Part shown: positions 36,064 through 44,057 of the stretch, piece after piece
How the letters are laid out: every line of letters starts with the position of its first letter
How positions within the stretch are numbered: position 1 is the first letter of the stretch
DNA from: Flaviflagellibacter deserti
Lineage (GTDB): Bacteria > Pseudomonadota > Alphaproteobacteria > Rhizobiales > Methylopilaceae
Assembly: GCF_042652085.1 (NCBI RefSeq)
Contig: NZ_JBHSJF010000004.1
Span: 119,819 to 183,818, forward strand
Direction: 5' to 3'
DNA: 64,000 bases
The notes under the pieces: generated by a model
The model's database searches: none
What the model was told of the DNA's origin: nothing
Seen by the model: only the letters and a program-made list of their open reading frames with translations
Position numbers and translations under genes: made by a program

Positions 36064-37314
36064 TTATTCGGCCGCGACCGAGATCCGCTTCAGCTGCAGC
36101 GCGCTCCACGTCTCGTCGAGCGCGTCCGCCAGTTCCAGGATCAGATCGTCGGTGTGGAACGGCGTCGGCGTGAACCGCAGCCGCTCGGTGCCGCGCGGCA
36201 CCGTCGGATAGTTGATCGGCTGGACGTAGATCGCGTGCTTCTGCAACAGGCGGTCGGACGCGGCCTTCGCCAGGCTCGGATCGCCGACGATCACCGGCAC
36301 GATATGAGTCTCGCCCGGCAGGACCGGCAGACCGCGCGCGGACAGCGCCCGCTTCGTCGCCTGTGCCTGACGCTGCTGCATCTCGCGCTCGGCGCTCGAC
36401 GCCTTCAGATGCTGGATCGAGGCTCGCGCCGCGGCGGCCACGGCCGGCGGCATCGTGCTCGTGAATATGAACCCCGCCGCATAGGAGCGAACGGCATCGA
36501 CGATCGCGGCCGACGCCGCGATATACCCGCCGACCACGCCGAACGCCTTGGCGAGCGTGCCCTCGATGACGTCGATCCGCTCCATCACGCCGTCGCGCTC
36601 AGCGACGCCGGCGCCGCGTGGGCCGTACATGCCGACGGCATGCACTTCGTCGAGATAGGTCATCGCGCCGTAGCGCTCCGCGAGATCGCAGATCGCCTCC
36701 ATCGGCGCGATGTCGCCGTCCATGGAATAGACGCTCTCGAACAGGATGACCTTGGCGCGGTCGCGTGGCTCGGCCTTCAGGAGCTCTTCGAGATGCGTGA
36801 CATCGTTGTGGCGGAAGATCTTCTTCTCGCAGCCGGAATTCTTCACGCCCGCGATCATCGAGGCGTGGTTCAGCTCGTCGGAGAGAAGCAGGCAATTCGG
36901 CAGGATGCGCGCGATCGACGAGATCGCCGCCTCGTTGGCCACATAGCCGGACGAGAACACAAGTGCGCCCGGCTTGCCGTGCAGGTCGGCCAGTTCCTGT
37001 TCGAGCTGGACGATCGGATGGTGATTGCCCGAGATGTTGCGCGTGCCGCCGGCGCCGGCGCCGGATTTCAGCGCGGTCTCGGCCATCGCCGAAACGACAT
37101 CCGGATGCTGGCCCATGCCGAGATAATCGTTCGAGCACCAGACCACGATTTCGCTTGTGCCTTCCGGCCTATGCCAGAGAGCACGCGGAAAACGCCCTGC
37201 CACGCGTTCGAGATCAGCAAAGACCCGGTAGCGCCGCTCGGTATGCAGGCGCTCCACGGCTTCGTCGAAGAAGTGAGCGTAGTCGGGCTTCAGAACGGAA
37301 ATTCCGTCAACCAT
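36064..37314 (-). CDS. hemA: 5-aminolevulinate synthase
   Basis: 416-aa PLP enzyme condensing glycine and succinyl-CoA to 5-aminolevulinate, the first step of haem synthesis by the C4 (Shemin) route used by Alphaproteobacteria. Full-length; key motifs: CSNDYLGMGQHP, GAGGTRNISGNHH, FSSGYVANEAAIS, DEVHAVGMYGPRGAG, and the PLP Lys in GTLAKAFG (about Lys256), with YINYPTVPRGTERLR-like region (QPINYPTVPRGTERLRFTP) near the end. An FNR/FixK-like site lies 110 bases upstream of the start, so oxygen-responsive control is likely. Confidence 0.97.
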   Translation of the reverse strand: MVDGISVLKPDYAHFFDEAVERLHTERRYRVFADLERVAGRFPRALWHRPEGTSEIVVWCSNDYLGMGQHPDVVSAMAETALKSGAGAGGTRNISGNHHPIVQLEQELADLHGKPGALVFSSGYVANEAAISSIARILPNCLLLSDELNHASMIAGVKNSGCEKKIFRHNDVTHLEELLKAEPRDRAKVILFESVYSMDGDIAPMEAICDLAERYGAMTYLDEVHAVGMYGPRGAGVAERDGVMERIDVIEGTLAKAFGVVGGYIAASAAIVDAVRSYAAGFIFTSTMPPAVAAAARASIQHLKASSAEREMQQRQAQATKRALSARGLPVLPGETHIVPVIVGDPSLAKAASDRLLQKHAIYVQPINYPTVPRGTERLRFTPTPFHTDDLILELADALDETWSALQLKRISVAAE

Positions 37315-37423
37315 GGAATAACTCTAGCCTACAACAGCCCTGCCTGTCCCGGTCAAACTTGCCTCAGGCGACCACGTGCCGCGCGGGCGGCGTCCTGTAT
37401 CTCGGCGATCCGTGGGCCGGTCA

Positions 37424-37437
37424 TTGACAGAAATCAA
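37424..37437. promoter_or_regulatory. FNR/FixK-like box upstream of hemA
   Basis: TTGAC-AGAA-ATCAA departs at one position from the FNR/FixK/FnrL consensus TTGAT-N4-ATCAA, 110 bases before the hemA start. In related bacteria hemA is known to be controlled by such regulators under low oxygen. Confidence 0.65.
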
Positions 37438-37502
37438 CGATGCCGTCAGCAAGGATATGACCGTCAGGAATGAGTTTCTGACAAGGTGACCTCCGCGACC
37501 AG

Positions 37503-37937
37503 CTAATCGGCGACGGCGTTGATGAGATCACGGGCAGCCGACCGGACCTGCTGATCCCACGTTGCCAACTTGCTCTCGATCGCCTGCTCAATTGCGGCTC
37601 GGCCATCCCTTTGCTCAGGCAAATCCGACCATTCGGCGAGGATGTCTTCGATCTCGCGACGCATTCGATCCCGGTGTCGGGGCAGCTTCTGCGCGAACGC
37701 TTTCATCTCCGCCGCGGCGTCTATCGGCGGTTGTGCTCGCCGCAGATGCGCCGCCAATTCATCCAGCAGATCTCGGGTAGCGGCAAATCCTCGGGTTAGA
37801 ATGAACTCGTCGACGAGCCCCTGAAACGACGTATTGAGGCCGACGATTTCTGCTCGTAATTGAGGAGAGCGACGATCCACGTGGTTTGGTCGAGGCGGCA
37901 CCGGCCGTCTCTTCTTCGACTTGAAAATCCCGAACAT
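37503..37937 (-). CDS. Hypothetical cytoplasmic protein
   Basis: 144 aa; basic start (MFGIFKSKKRRPVPPRP), then an alpha-helical, charged body (LVDEFILTRGFAATRDLLDE ... ERRRAQ-like helices, AIEQAIESKLATWDQQVR). No family recognised. GAGGGG lies 7 bases before ATG 37937; the frame extending to 38120 is rejected. It may be an accessory gene at the boundary with the mosaic region to the right. Confidence 0.65.
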   Translation of the reverse strand: MFGIFKSKKRRPVPPRPNHVDRRSPQLRAEIVGLNTSFQGLVDEFILTRGFAATRDLLDELAAHLRRAQPPIDAAAEMKAFAQKLPRHRDRMRREIEDILAEWSDLPEQRDGRAAIEQAIESKLATWDQQVRSAARDLINAVAD

Positions 37938-38303
37938 AGTCGCCCCTCTACCGACGGGCACTATGCACGTTACGCGCGACTCGCTCGGTAAGAATAAGAA
38001 AATAAGCTTAATCGCCGCACGCCCGGCGTACACAGCGAACGTCCGAGAGGCCTGATTGCCCCGCGCTCCGCGGTCAGGACCTCGACGTCGAGCGTAATCC
38101 TGAGCGCACTGTCGCGGCACCGTTCTGCAGATTGGCCTTAGCCGCCCGGGCGCAGGCTAATGCCTCCCGCAGCCGCTCACGCATCTCCTTCAAAAAAAAT
38201 CGGCCCCACCTGCTCGGCCTATTGCGGAGTCATCATCATCTCCCCTGAAATGAAGCTGAATGACGCTTGCGGGCACGCCGAAAGTCGAGAGTTTTCTCGG
38301 ATG
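37938..38303. other. Intergenic region, nothing recognised
   Basis: 365 bases between two minus-strand genes. Short frames only. The left edge must hold the ribosome site and promoter of the gene ending at 37503. Confidence 0.4.
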
Positions 38304-38561
38304 CTAGGGCGGGATCTTTCTCAACTCGCGAATGACCTCGGCGAGATCTAAGCCGATGATGTCGGCGATTGCGATCAGCTCAACGAGATCGACGCGGCGT
38401 TGACCGCTTTCGATATTGGCGATGAAGGGCTGATGGCGGCCAAGCTCTTTGGCAACCTCGACCTGTTTCAGGCCAGTCTTCTGGCGCTGCTCGGCCAGAA
38501 GCTCACTTAGTCGTTTCTGGCGGGGTGTTGGGGCCATCGGCTCGGCGCTGTGAATGCGCAT
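38304..38561 (-). CDS. XRE-family HTH regulator
   Basis: 85 aa: Cro/C1 HTH (LSELLAEQRQKTGLKQVEVA, recognition GRHQPFIANIESGQRR, then LVELIAIADIIGLDLAEVI). An internal Met at residue 9 (38537) is an alternative start. It is divergent from the membrane/coiled-coil gene and sits at the left edge of the phage-like cassette. Confidence 0.88.
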   Translation of the reverse strand: MRIHSAEPMAPTPRQKRLSELLAEQRQKTGLKQVEVAKELGRHQPFIANIESGQRRVDLVELIAIADIIGLDLAEVIRELRKIPP

Positions 38562-38678
38562 GAGCAGCTACTGGCGATTTGCAAGTATCCAAAAATTAGA
38601 TATCCGAATACCGGATGTTTCGCTCGACTTGCTGCGGCAACGATGCGATTGCACGGCCACTTCAAAAGGGAGAACGGA

Positions 38679-39500
38679 ATGGTCGGCTATTGGACCCTTG
38701 GACAAGCTCTGTTGGCGCTCGGCTGGCTCTACTCCTTCATCTCGATCATCAGGCCGCTGCCGCCGATCAGGTCACGCTGGCTGGCGCTCGCTCTCTTCGG
38801 CGTCCTTGCCTTCGGCTTCGAGCCGATCAGCAACCAAATCAGCAAAGCGGAACAGGCTGTTCATGTGGCCGAGGTCGCCGCGCGTGAGCGTCTGCAGAGC
38901 GAGGAGCCGGAGCGTTATGCCGCCCTGATGCGCCAGAACGAGGAACAGGTGCGAACCAAGGAGGCTGAGCGTCAGGCGCGCGTCGCGGCGAAACTGGAAC
39001 AGGAAGCGCAGGAGACGGCGCTCGCCCCGCAACGCCAACAGGACCAATTTGTCGATGCCCTGAAAAGCGTGGCGACAAACATCATTCAGGACATCAGCTT
39101 CATCGATCAGGAGGATGGCCAGCTCAAGGGCAAACTGGTACGGGTGACCTACTTCCAGCCGGAATTCTGGTCCGAAGCGGGCATGCTGTTCTCGGCGTCG
39201 GAGGCCTATAAGCGCGTCGCACAACTGACGCTTAAACAGGAGACCGCCTATTCCGGGGTGCAGTTCATCGTCAAAGCGCTCGCTGTCGATGATTATAAGC
39301 GCACCGAAGAGGTCTATGCCTTCGTCTTCAGCCTGCCGCGCAAGGAGCTGATGAAGATCCAATGGGACGAGTTCCTCGGCGCCGACATGCTCAATCTCTC
39401 GACCGTCGATACCAAAAGCCTCGGTCGGGGCATCGCTCGGTCGTATTGCGAGGATTATCGCACCGACGCCGCCCGGTTCTGCCGGGCAGTGGTGCGCTAG
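38679..39500 (+). CDS. Hypothetical membrane protein with coiled coil
   Basis: 273 aa from ATG 38679 (GGGAGA 7 bases ahead); the frame to 38550 overlaps the divergent XRE start and is rejected. Two membrane helices (LGQALLALGWLYSFISII; WLALALFGVLAFGF), then a long charged coiled coil (about 65-125: AARERLQSEEPERYAALMRQ) and a C-terminal globular part with Cys near the end (YCEDYRTDAARFCRAVV). No family recognised. Confidence 0.7.
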   Translation: MVGYWTLGQALLALGWLYSFISIIRPLPPIRSRWLALALFGVLAFGFEPISNQISKAEQAVHVAEVAARERLQSEEPERYAALMRQNEEQVRTKEAERQARVAAKLEQEAQETALAPQRQQDQFVDALKSVATNIIQDISFIDQEDGQLKGKLVRVTYFQPEFWSEAGMLFSASEAYKRVAQLTLKQETAYSGVQFIVKALAVDDYKRTEEVYAFVFSLPRKELMKIQWDEFLGADMLNLSTVDTKSLGRGIARSYCEDYRTDAARFCRAVVR

Positions 39501-39669
39501 GATGATCTTATTCTCACTGACCGACGAACGCGGCTCGGTGTGACCCGGAAGAGACTCCGTCAGGGGCTGCATTGCAACTACCGGCTGCTCTCCGCATCCT
39601 GGGCCCTCTGGCGGTGAGATCGGGCCGCCGCTGCATCTTCCCTGAAAATCGCGGCGGCCCGCATTCCTC

Positions 39670-41121
39670 TCACGTCTTCCGCAACCGCCGCCGCGTCCGC
39701 GGTCTCGGCTTGGCAGCGAGCCTTTGGTCGATGAGGTGACGCGAGGTGCGCTGGGTCAGCTCAGAGAGTGCCTGCGAGGTCGAGTCCACCTGATCGTCAT
39801 GGCGGCCGCGCGGGAAGGCCAGCAGTTCGGCGATGAAGTCATCAAGCCAGGGCGCCTGCCGCGGCAACACCACCTGCCCAGCCTCGAACCGTGCCGCCTG
39901 GACGAGCAGGCGAGCGGTTTTGTCGTAGCGCGGCTTTCTCAAGATGCAGCGCAGCAGTTTCTGGCGGCGGAGATCCTGGGCGATAGCACGACCGAGCTCG
40001 GTGTCTTCGATGAGTGTCGCATCGACGTTGTGCAGCAGCGACGTCTCGACAATCAGCCGCCGCAGTTCCGGCACTTCGAGCCGCACCCGTTTGACATCGA
40101 GAAGGTAGAAGCTCTGCTCCCTCGCACCCCAGATTGTGCCGACCGACCAGTCGCTGACCTCCTCGATGGTCGAGGCGGTGTCCCAGGACGCGACGACATA
40201 ATCGAATGCCTCCGGTGGGCCATCGTAGAACCTCAGCCAGTCGCGGTGAATGAGATTGCCATCGAGCGGAACCGGGCTTTGCTGGTACTGGGCGGAGAAC
40301 TCCATACTGCCGATATTGCGACGGATGAGTTCGAGCTCGGCCGCGCTCTCGCGCTTGGCATGAAGCACTTCGCCGATTGGCCGGACATAGACGTCATCCG
40401 GCCCGGCTCCAGTCCGGTAGGTCATCTCCTCCGACGCGATCGCGGGAATGCTGAGGACCTCCCACTCGTCCCTGTCGAGCACATGGCCGACGAGATCGTC
40501 CTCGTGCAAGCGCTGCATGATGATGACGATGGCACCGACCCGTTTGCTGTTGAGGCGGGTGTAGAGCGTGTTGGAATAGGTCTCGTTGACGCGACGTCGT
40601 TCCGCCTCGGAGACCGCATCGACGGCCTTGATCGGGTCGTCGATGATGATGAGATCGCCGCCACGACCGAGCACGCCGCCGCCCATCGCGCCGGCATAAC
40701 GCGATCCCTGCAAGCTCGTGACGATCTCGATGCCGCGAGAGCGGCGCTGATCGATCCGGCAATCAGGAAACAGGTCCGTGAACCATTCGCTCTCGACCAC
40801 CGTCTTGAAGTCGAGCGCCTGCTTGCGCGCGAATTCGCGGGCATAGGTCACGGTGAGGATCCTCTTGGTCGGATCATGCCCGAGCACCCAGGCGCTGAAC
40901 GCCTGGGTAACCGCAATCGACTTCATCATCCGCGGCGGCACATTGATGATCAGCCGAGTGGTCTCGCCGAGCCAGACCCGGGTGAGCGCGTGGGCAATGG
41001 CGTGGAGATGCCAATTGTCCTGATAAGGCGTTCCCGGTTCGAGCGTCGTGAAGACCTTCGCGATGAAGCTCTGAAGATCACTGCGCAGGACCGCCTGCAG
41101 CAGGCGGCGACGATCACTCAT
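39670..41121 (-). CDS. Phage terminase large subunit
   Basis: 483-aa terminase. ATPase part: deviant Walker A NVPPRMMKSIAVTQAF, Walker B DLIIIDDPIKA; RNase H-like nuclease part: ASWDTAS, LIEDTELG and RHDDQVDSTSQAL with the acidic residues. It packages DNA into proheads in phages. The start ATG 41121 lies inside the end of the DUF5681 gene (8-bp overlap); a longer frame is rejected. No portal, protease or capsid gene follows, so it is an isolated packaging enzyme. Confidence 0.92.
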   Translation of the reverse strand: MSDRRRLLQAVLRSDLQSFIAKVFTTLEPGTPYQDNWHLHAIAHALTRVWLGETTRLIINVPPRMMKSIAVTQAFSAWVLGHDPTKRILTVTYAREFARKQALDFKTVVESEWFTDLFPDCRIDQRRSRGIEIVTSLQGSRYAGAMGGGVLGRGGDLIIIDDPIKAVDAVSEAERRRVNETYSNTLYTRLNSKRVGAIVIIMQRLHEDDLVGHVLDRDEWEVLSIPAIASEEMTYRTGAGPDDVYVRPIGEVLHAKRESAAELELIRRNIGSMEFSAQYQQSPVPLDGNLIHRDWLRFYDGPPEAFDYVVASWDTASTIEEVSDWSVGTIWGAREQSFYLLDVKRVRLEVPELRRLIVETSLLHNVDATLIEDTELGRAIAQDLRRQKLLRCILRKPRYDKTARLLVQAARFEAGQVVLPRQAPWLDDFIAELLAFPRGRHDDQVDSTSQALSELTQRTSRHLIDQRLAAKPRPRTRRRLRKT

Positions 41122-41536
41122 CGCCGCCTCCCTTGTTTGACCGCGGACGAGCCACCTTGGCCGCCAGATACCGCTCGATGATCTCGGCGTCTGCAGTAGG
41201 CAGGTTGTCATTATCCGGCGCAGGCGAGCTTTCCGCGCGTCCACCGAGCTGAAGGATCTTGAGAACCTCAAGTAGCAGCTTCGGGCTTTTCTGGCATTCA
41301 GCAAGCAAGCGACGCCACAGCGCTTCCCGCCTGGTCATCTTGACCGATTTGCCATCGAGAGGGACTTTCCTCTCCTCGGCGAGCAGCCGGATTAGGAGCT
41401 CCTTGTCGGTCTCCACGACCTTCTTCCGGCGGCCTTTGGGATTGCCGGATCGTCCCGGCGCAAAACGATGTTCCGCCGGCGGCTTGCGATAGCCGACCTC
41501 GTAATCGCCGGAGTGGCGTTTGCGTTTGTCAGTCAT
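41114..41536 (-). CDS. DUF5681 protein (terminase-associated, possible small terminase)
   Basis: 140 aa with the DUF5681 hallmark near the N-terminus (GYRKPPAEHRFAPGRSGNPK), then a helical body. The family is found immediately before terminase large subunits and is a candidate small terminase or DNA-recognition partner. The stop overlaps the terminase start by 8 bases, and its own start overlaps the methyltransferase stop by 8 bases. Confidence 0.88.
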   Translation of the reverse strand: MTDKRKRHSGDYEVGYRKPPAEHRFAPGRSGNPKGRRKKVVETDKELLIRLLAEERKVPLDGKSVKMTRREALWRRLLAECQKSPKLLLEVLKILQLGGRAESSPAPDNDNLPTADAEIIERYLAAKVARPRSNKGGGDE

Positions 41537-42938
41537 CGCACCCCTCTCCGGCCTTCTCCTGCTCCGCACGCAGCCGTGCCGTCTCGTCGAGGCTGAGACC
41601 TGTCGCCTCATGGATGGCGCTGATGCCGGTGCGCTCCTTCATCCTGCGGATCGCCGTGTCGACATAGTGCGGGTCGATCTCGATCCCGTAGCCACGCCGC
41701 CCGGTCCGGTGCGCGGCGATGACGGTGGTGCCGGCGCCGAGGAACGGATCGAGGACGATCTCGCCACGATGGGAGACGTCGAGGATCAGGTCATGGACGA
41801 GCGCGACCGGCTTGACCGTCGGATGGCTGGCGAGCGCCTCGTCGCGATCACGGCCGAACTGCGCCATGCCGGGATAGTCGAGGACATTGGTCCGGTAGCG
41901 GCCGGACTTGCCAAGCCCGACATTGTTGGTGACCGAGGCCTTGCCGCTCTTCCAAACATAGATCAGCTCATGGGCGCTACGGTACAATGAGCCCATCCCG
42001 CCGGCCTGCTTGTTCCAGACGCACAGATTGATCAGCTCGGAATAGGCCTGGCGCCCGGCGTCCAGCATCTCGTTCATATGGCGCCAGTCCATGCAGGCGA
42101 AGTGGACCGAGCCATCCATGGAATGGCGCGCGACCTGCCCGAACACCTCCTTGAGGAAGATGGCGAACTCCGCCGGCGACATCTCGCCGGACGCCATCTG
42201 GAACTCGCGATGCTGGATGCGGCCGAGACCGGAGACGTGTCCCTTGATCGGCACATTGTAGGGGCAGTCCTGGAAGACCATCCTCGCCTTCTGGCCGTCC
42301 ATCAACCGTCGATAGACCTCCGGATCACGCGCATCGCCGCAGATGATCCTGTGCCCATCAAGCAGCCAGAGATCGCCCGGCAGCGTCACGGCCGGTCCTT
42401 GTGGCGCTGGCATCGCCTCATCGGCCGGATCGCTCTGGTCGCGACCAGCCTCCGCATAGATCCAGTCGACCATCGGCGTGTCGAACCCGGTCAGCGACAG
42501 ATCGAAGTCGAGATCCATCGCGGCGAGATCATCGAAATCAAGGGCGACTGCGGTCCAATCCCATTCGCTGCCCTCGGTGCTGCGGTTCAGCCAGAGTTTG
42601 AGCGTGGTGATCTCTGCTTCATTGAGATGTTCGGCGCGGACGACCGGCACTTCTGAGAGCTCGGCACTCCTGCAGGCCTCGACGACGGCATGGCCGCCGA
42701 TGATGCCGAGATTGCGGTCGACCAAAATCGGCAGAACGCATCCGAACCGCCGGATATTGGCGGCAATCCGCTCGATCTTCTTCGGAGGGTGCTTGCGAAC
42801 GCGGCGCTTGGCCGGCTTGACCGCGTCGATGGGAACCCAGTCGATCTTCGGTCTGAATTGGATCTGGCTGGTGTTGTGGTCAGCAGTAATCGGAGCAATG
42901 GCCACGCGTGGGCGCGCCCGATGTCTATGCTCATTCAT
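41529..42938 (-). CDS. ParB-N domain DNA methyltransferase
   Basis: 469 aa. N-terminal ParB-like domain (about 35-120: IERIAANIRRFGCVLPILVD, GIIGGHAVVEA), linker, then a DNA N4/N6 methyltransferase: catalytic motif IV as DCPYN (rather than DPPY), HPTVKPVALV and SAM-binding motif DPFLGAGTTVIAAHRTGRR. Typical of phage and island methylases of Alphaproteobacteria that may mark the element's DNA. It is the first gene of a three-gene overlapping run with DUF5681 and terminase. Confidence 0.92.
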   Translation of the reverse strand: MNEHRHRARPRVAIAPITADHNTSQIQFRPKIDWVPIDAVKPAKRRVRKHPPKKIERIAANIRRFGCVLPILVDRNLGIIGGHAVVEACRSAELSEVPVVRAEHLNEAEITTLKLWLNRSTEGSEWDWTAVALDFDDLAAMDLDFDLSLTGFDTPMVDWIYAEAGRDQSDPADEAMPAPQGPAVTLPGDLWLLDGHRIICGDARDPEVYRRLMDGQKARMVFQDCPYNVPIKGHVSGLGRIQHREFQMASGEMSPAEFAIFLKEVFGQVARHSMDGSVHFACMDWRHMNEMLDAGRQAYSELINLCVWNKQAGGMGSLYRSAHELIYVWKSGKASVTNNVGLGKSGRYRTNVLDYPGMAQFGRDRDEALASHPTVKPVALVHDLILDVSHRGEIVLDPFLGAGTTVIAAHRTGRRGYGIEIDPHYVDTAIRRMKERTGISAIHEATGLSLDETARLRAEQEKAGEGCDD

Positions 42939-43092
42939 GTTAGGTCATCCTCATATCGAGTGTGTGCTCGGAGGAAGACCTCTTCAGCGTGTATCCCTCG
43001 CTCAGGCGGGGCGCCGGGGTCCGGTTCCGTATGCCGGACCAAGGTACGGCGGTGCCTCAACGGCCCGCCAGATGAACGAATGCGAATTGTGG

Positions 43093-43120
43093 AAAGCCGC
43101 GATCACCGAACCGCGGCTTT
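43093..43120. repeat. Perfect 9-bp hairpin
   Basis: AAAGCCGCG and CGCGGCTTT around a 10-base loop, 155 bases upstream of the methyltransferase start. Could act as a terminator or boundary element; it overlaps the palindrome beside it. Confidence 0.6.
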
Positions 43121-43135
43121 GCAACATGTTGCAAA
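43118..43135. promoter_or_regulatory. 18-bp perfect palindrome (candidate operator)
   Basis: TTTGCAACATGTTGCAAA reads the same on both strands, 180 bases before the methyltransferase-terminase operon. Length and symmetry fit a dimeric repressor site, though no regulator is adjacent. Confidence 0.5.
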
Positions 43136-43449
43136 TCGAAACGAAGGAAGAGCATGCCGCAGGTCAATGCCGGCGACGTTATCCTCCGCCGGCGCAACAA
43201 CCATTAGAGCCAAGCCTCGTAATCGCTCTCCAGCGACTTCAACGCCGTCTGTCTCTGTGGCGGCTGCGATCGTTTATCCAAGGCTGATATCAGCTCGACG
43301 TCAGAACCGTGCCATAGGCGCGGGCCGATGGCCTCTATCCCGCTCGCTTAACGATTACGCAAACGCATGAGGTGAGATTGCCGATGGCTTGCTCGCCATT
43401 TGGGACGCGCAGTGATGGTGAGTGATGACGGTTTCGCGGAGCAGCGATC

Positions 43450-43620
43450 GTGCCGGATCACCCGTTTCTCGACGATCTTGGAAATGACGGCCCGTCAATT
43501 GAGGGTATGCTAACCAGTTCCGGGCAGCTTCTGAGCGTCCCGGGAAGGGACCTCGCCAGTCATCTCACCCCCAGGAAGGCCGGCATTCGCCTAGTCCCCC
43601 TGCATGAGGACCACGGTTAA
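43450..43620 (+). CDS. Small ORF (56 aa) followed directly by a hairpin
   Basis: GTG 43450 with GGAG 8 bases ahead, reading MPDHPFLDDLGNDGP to IRLVPLHEDHG, and a stop that falls inside the hairpin beginning at 43619. The final codons and the hairpin are found again at 49510-49628, and the hairpin end again at 44011-44047. A gene-plus-terminator unit copied several times is the simplest reading. No family recognised. Confidence 0.45.
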   Translation: MPDHPFLDDLGNDGPSIEGMLTSSGQLLSVPGRDLASHLTPRKAGIRLVPLHEDHG

Positions 43621-43653
43621 GGGCTGTCACCAGTGGCTGGGTGACGGCCCCTT
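43619..43653 (+). terminator. Terminator-like hairpin, copy A
   Basis: AAGGGCTGTCACC...GGGTGACGGCCCCTT forms a strong stem right at the stop of the 56-aa ORF. It is family A of three similar hairpins in the region. Confidence 0.6.
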
Positions 43654-44017
43654 GAGTTGTCAGAATTGCTTGTTCGACCATCTCGTTTTGGACTTCGTTG
43701 CAGCAAGTTGCCAGAAGAGACCTTCCCGATCTGGCTAGGGGGTTGCCAAGTCGACAGCCACCGGGCGGCGAGCCCCGAGATAGCAGAAATCACCTCAGTA
43801 TGATGGGATTTATGCTGCCGGCACGGCGCAGCTCAAGACGCAGAACGGCGCCACCGAGTGAATTGTTTCCCTCGATCAGCCGCATTAAGAGAGAGAGGAA
43901 AATAGTCCTTGCATCGAGCGGCAGCGAACCCAGCAGTCGCGAGCCGTGGTGTCTGACTGCTCAACTCTTTATGACAGGGTTCTTGCTTCGGCAGCGGGTC
44001 CGGCGACTGCGGTTTAG

Positions 44018-44047
44018 GGCCGTCACCTGTGGCTAGGTGGCGGCCCG
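44018..44047. terminator. Terminator-like hairpin, copy B
   Basis: GGGCCGTCACC...GGTGGCGGCCC, a 11-bp stem with one mismatch, located just past the stop of the beta-helix gene on the minus strand and preceded by ACTGCGGTTTA as in copy C. Confidence 0.65.
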
Positions 44048-44057
44048 TCTTGCTCCG

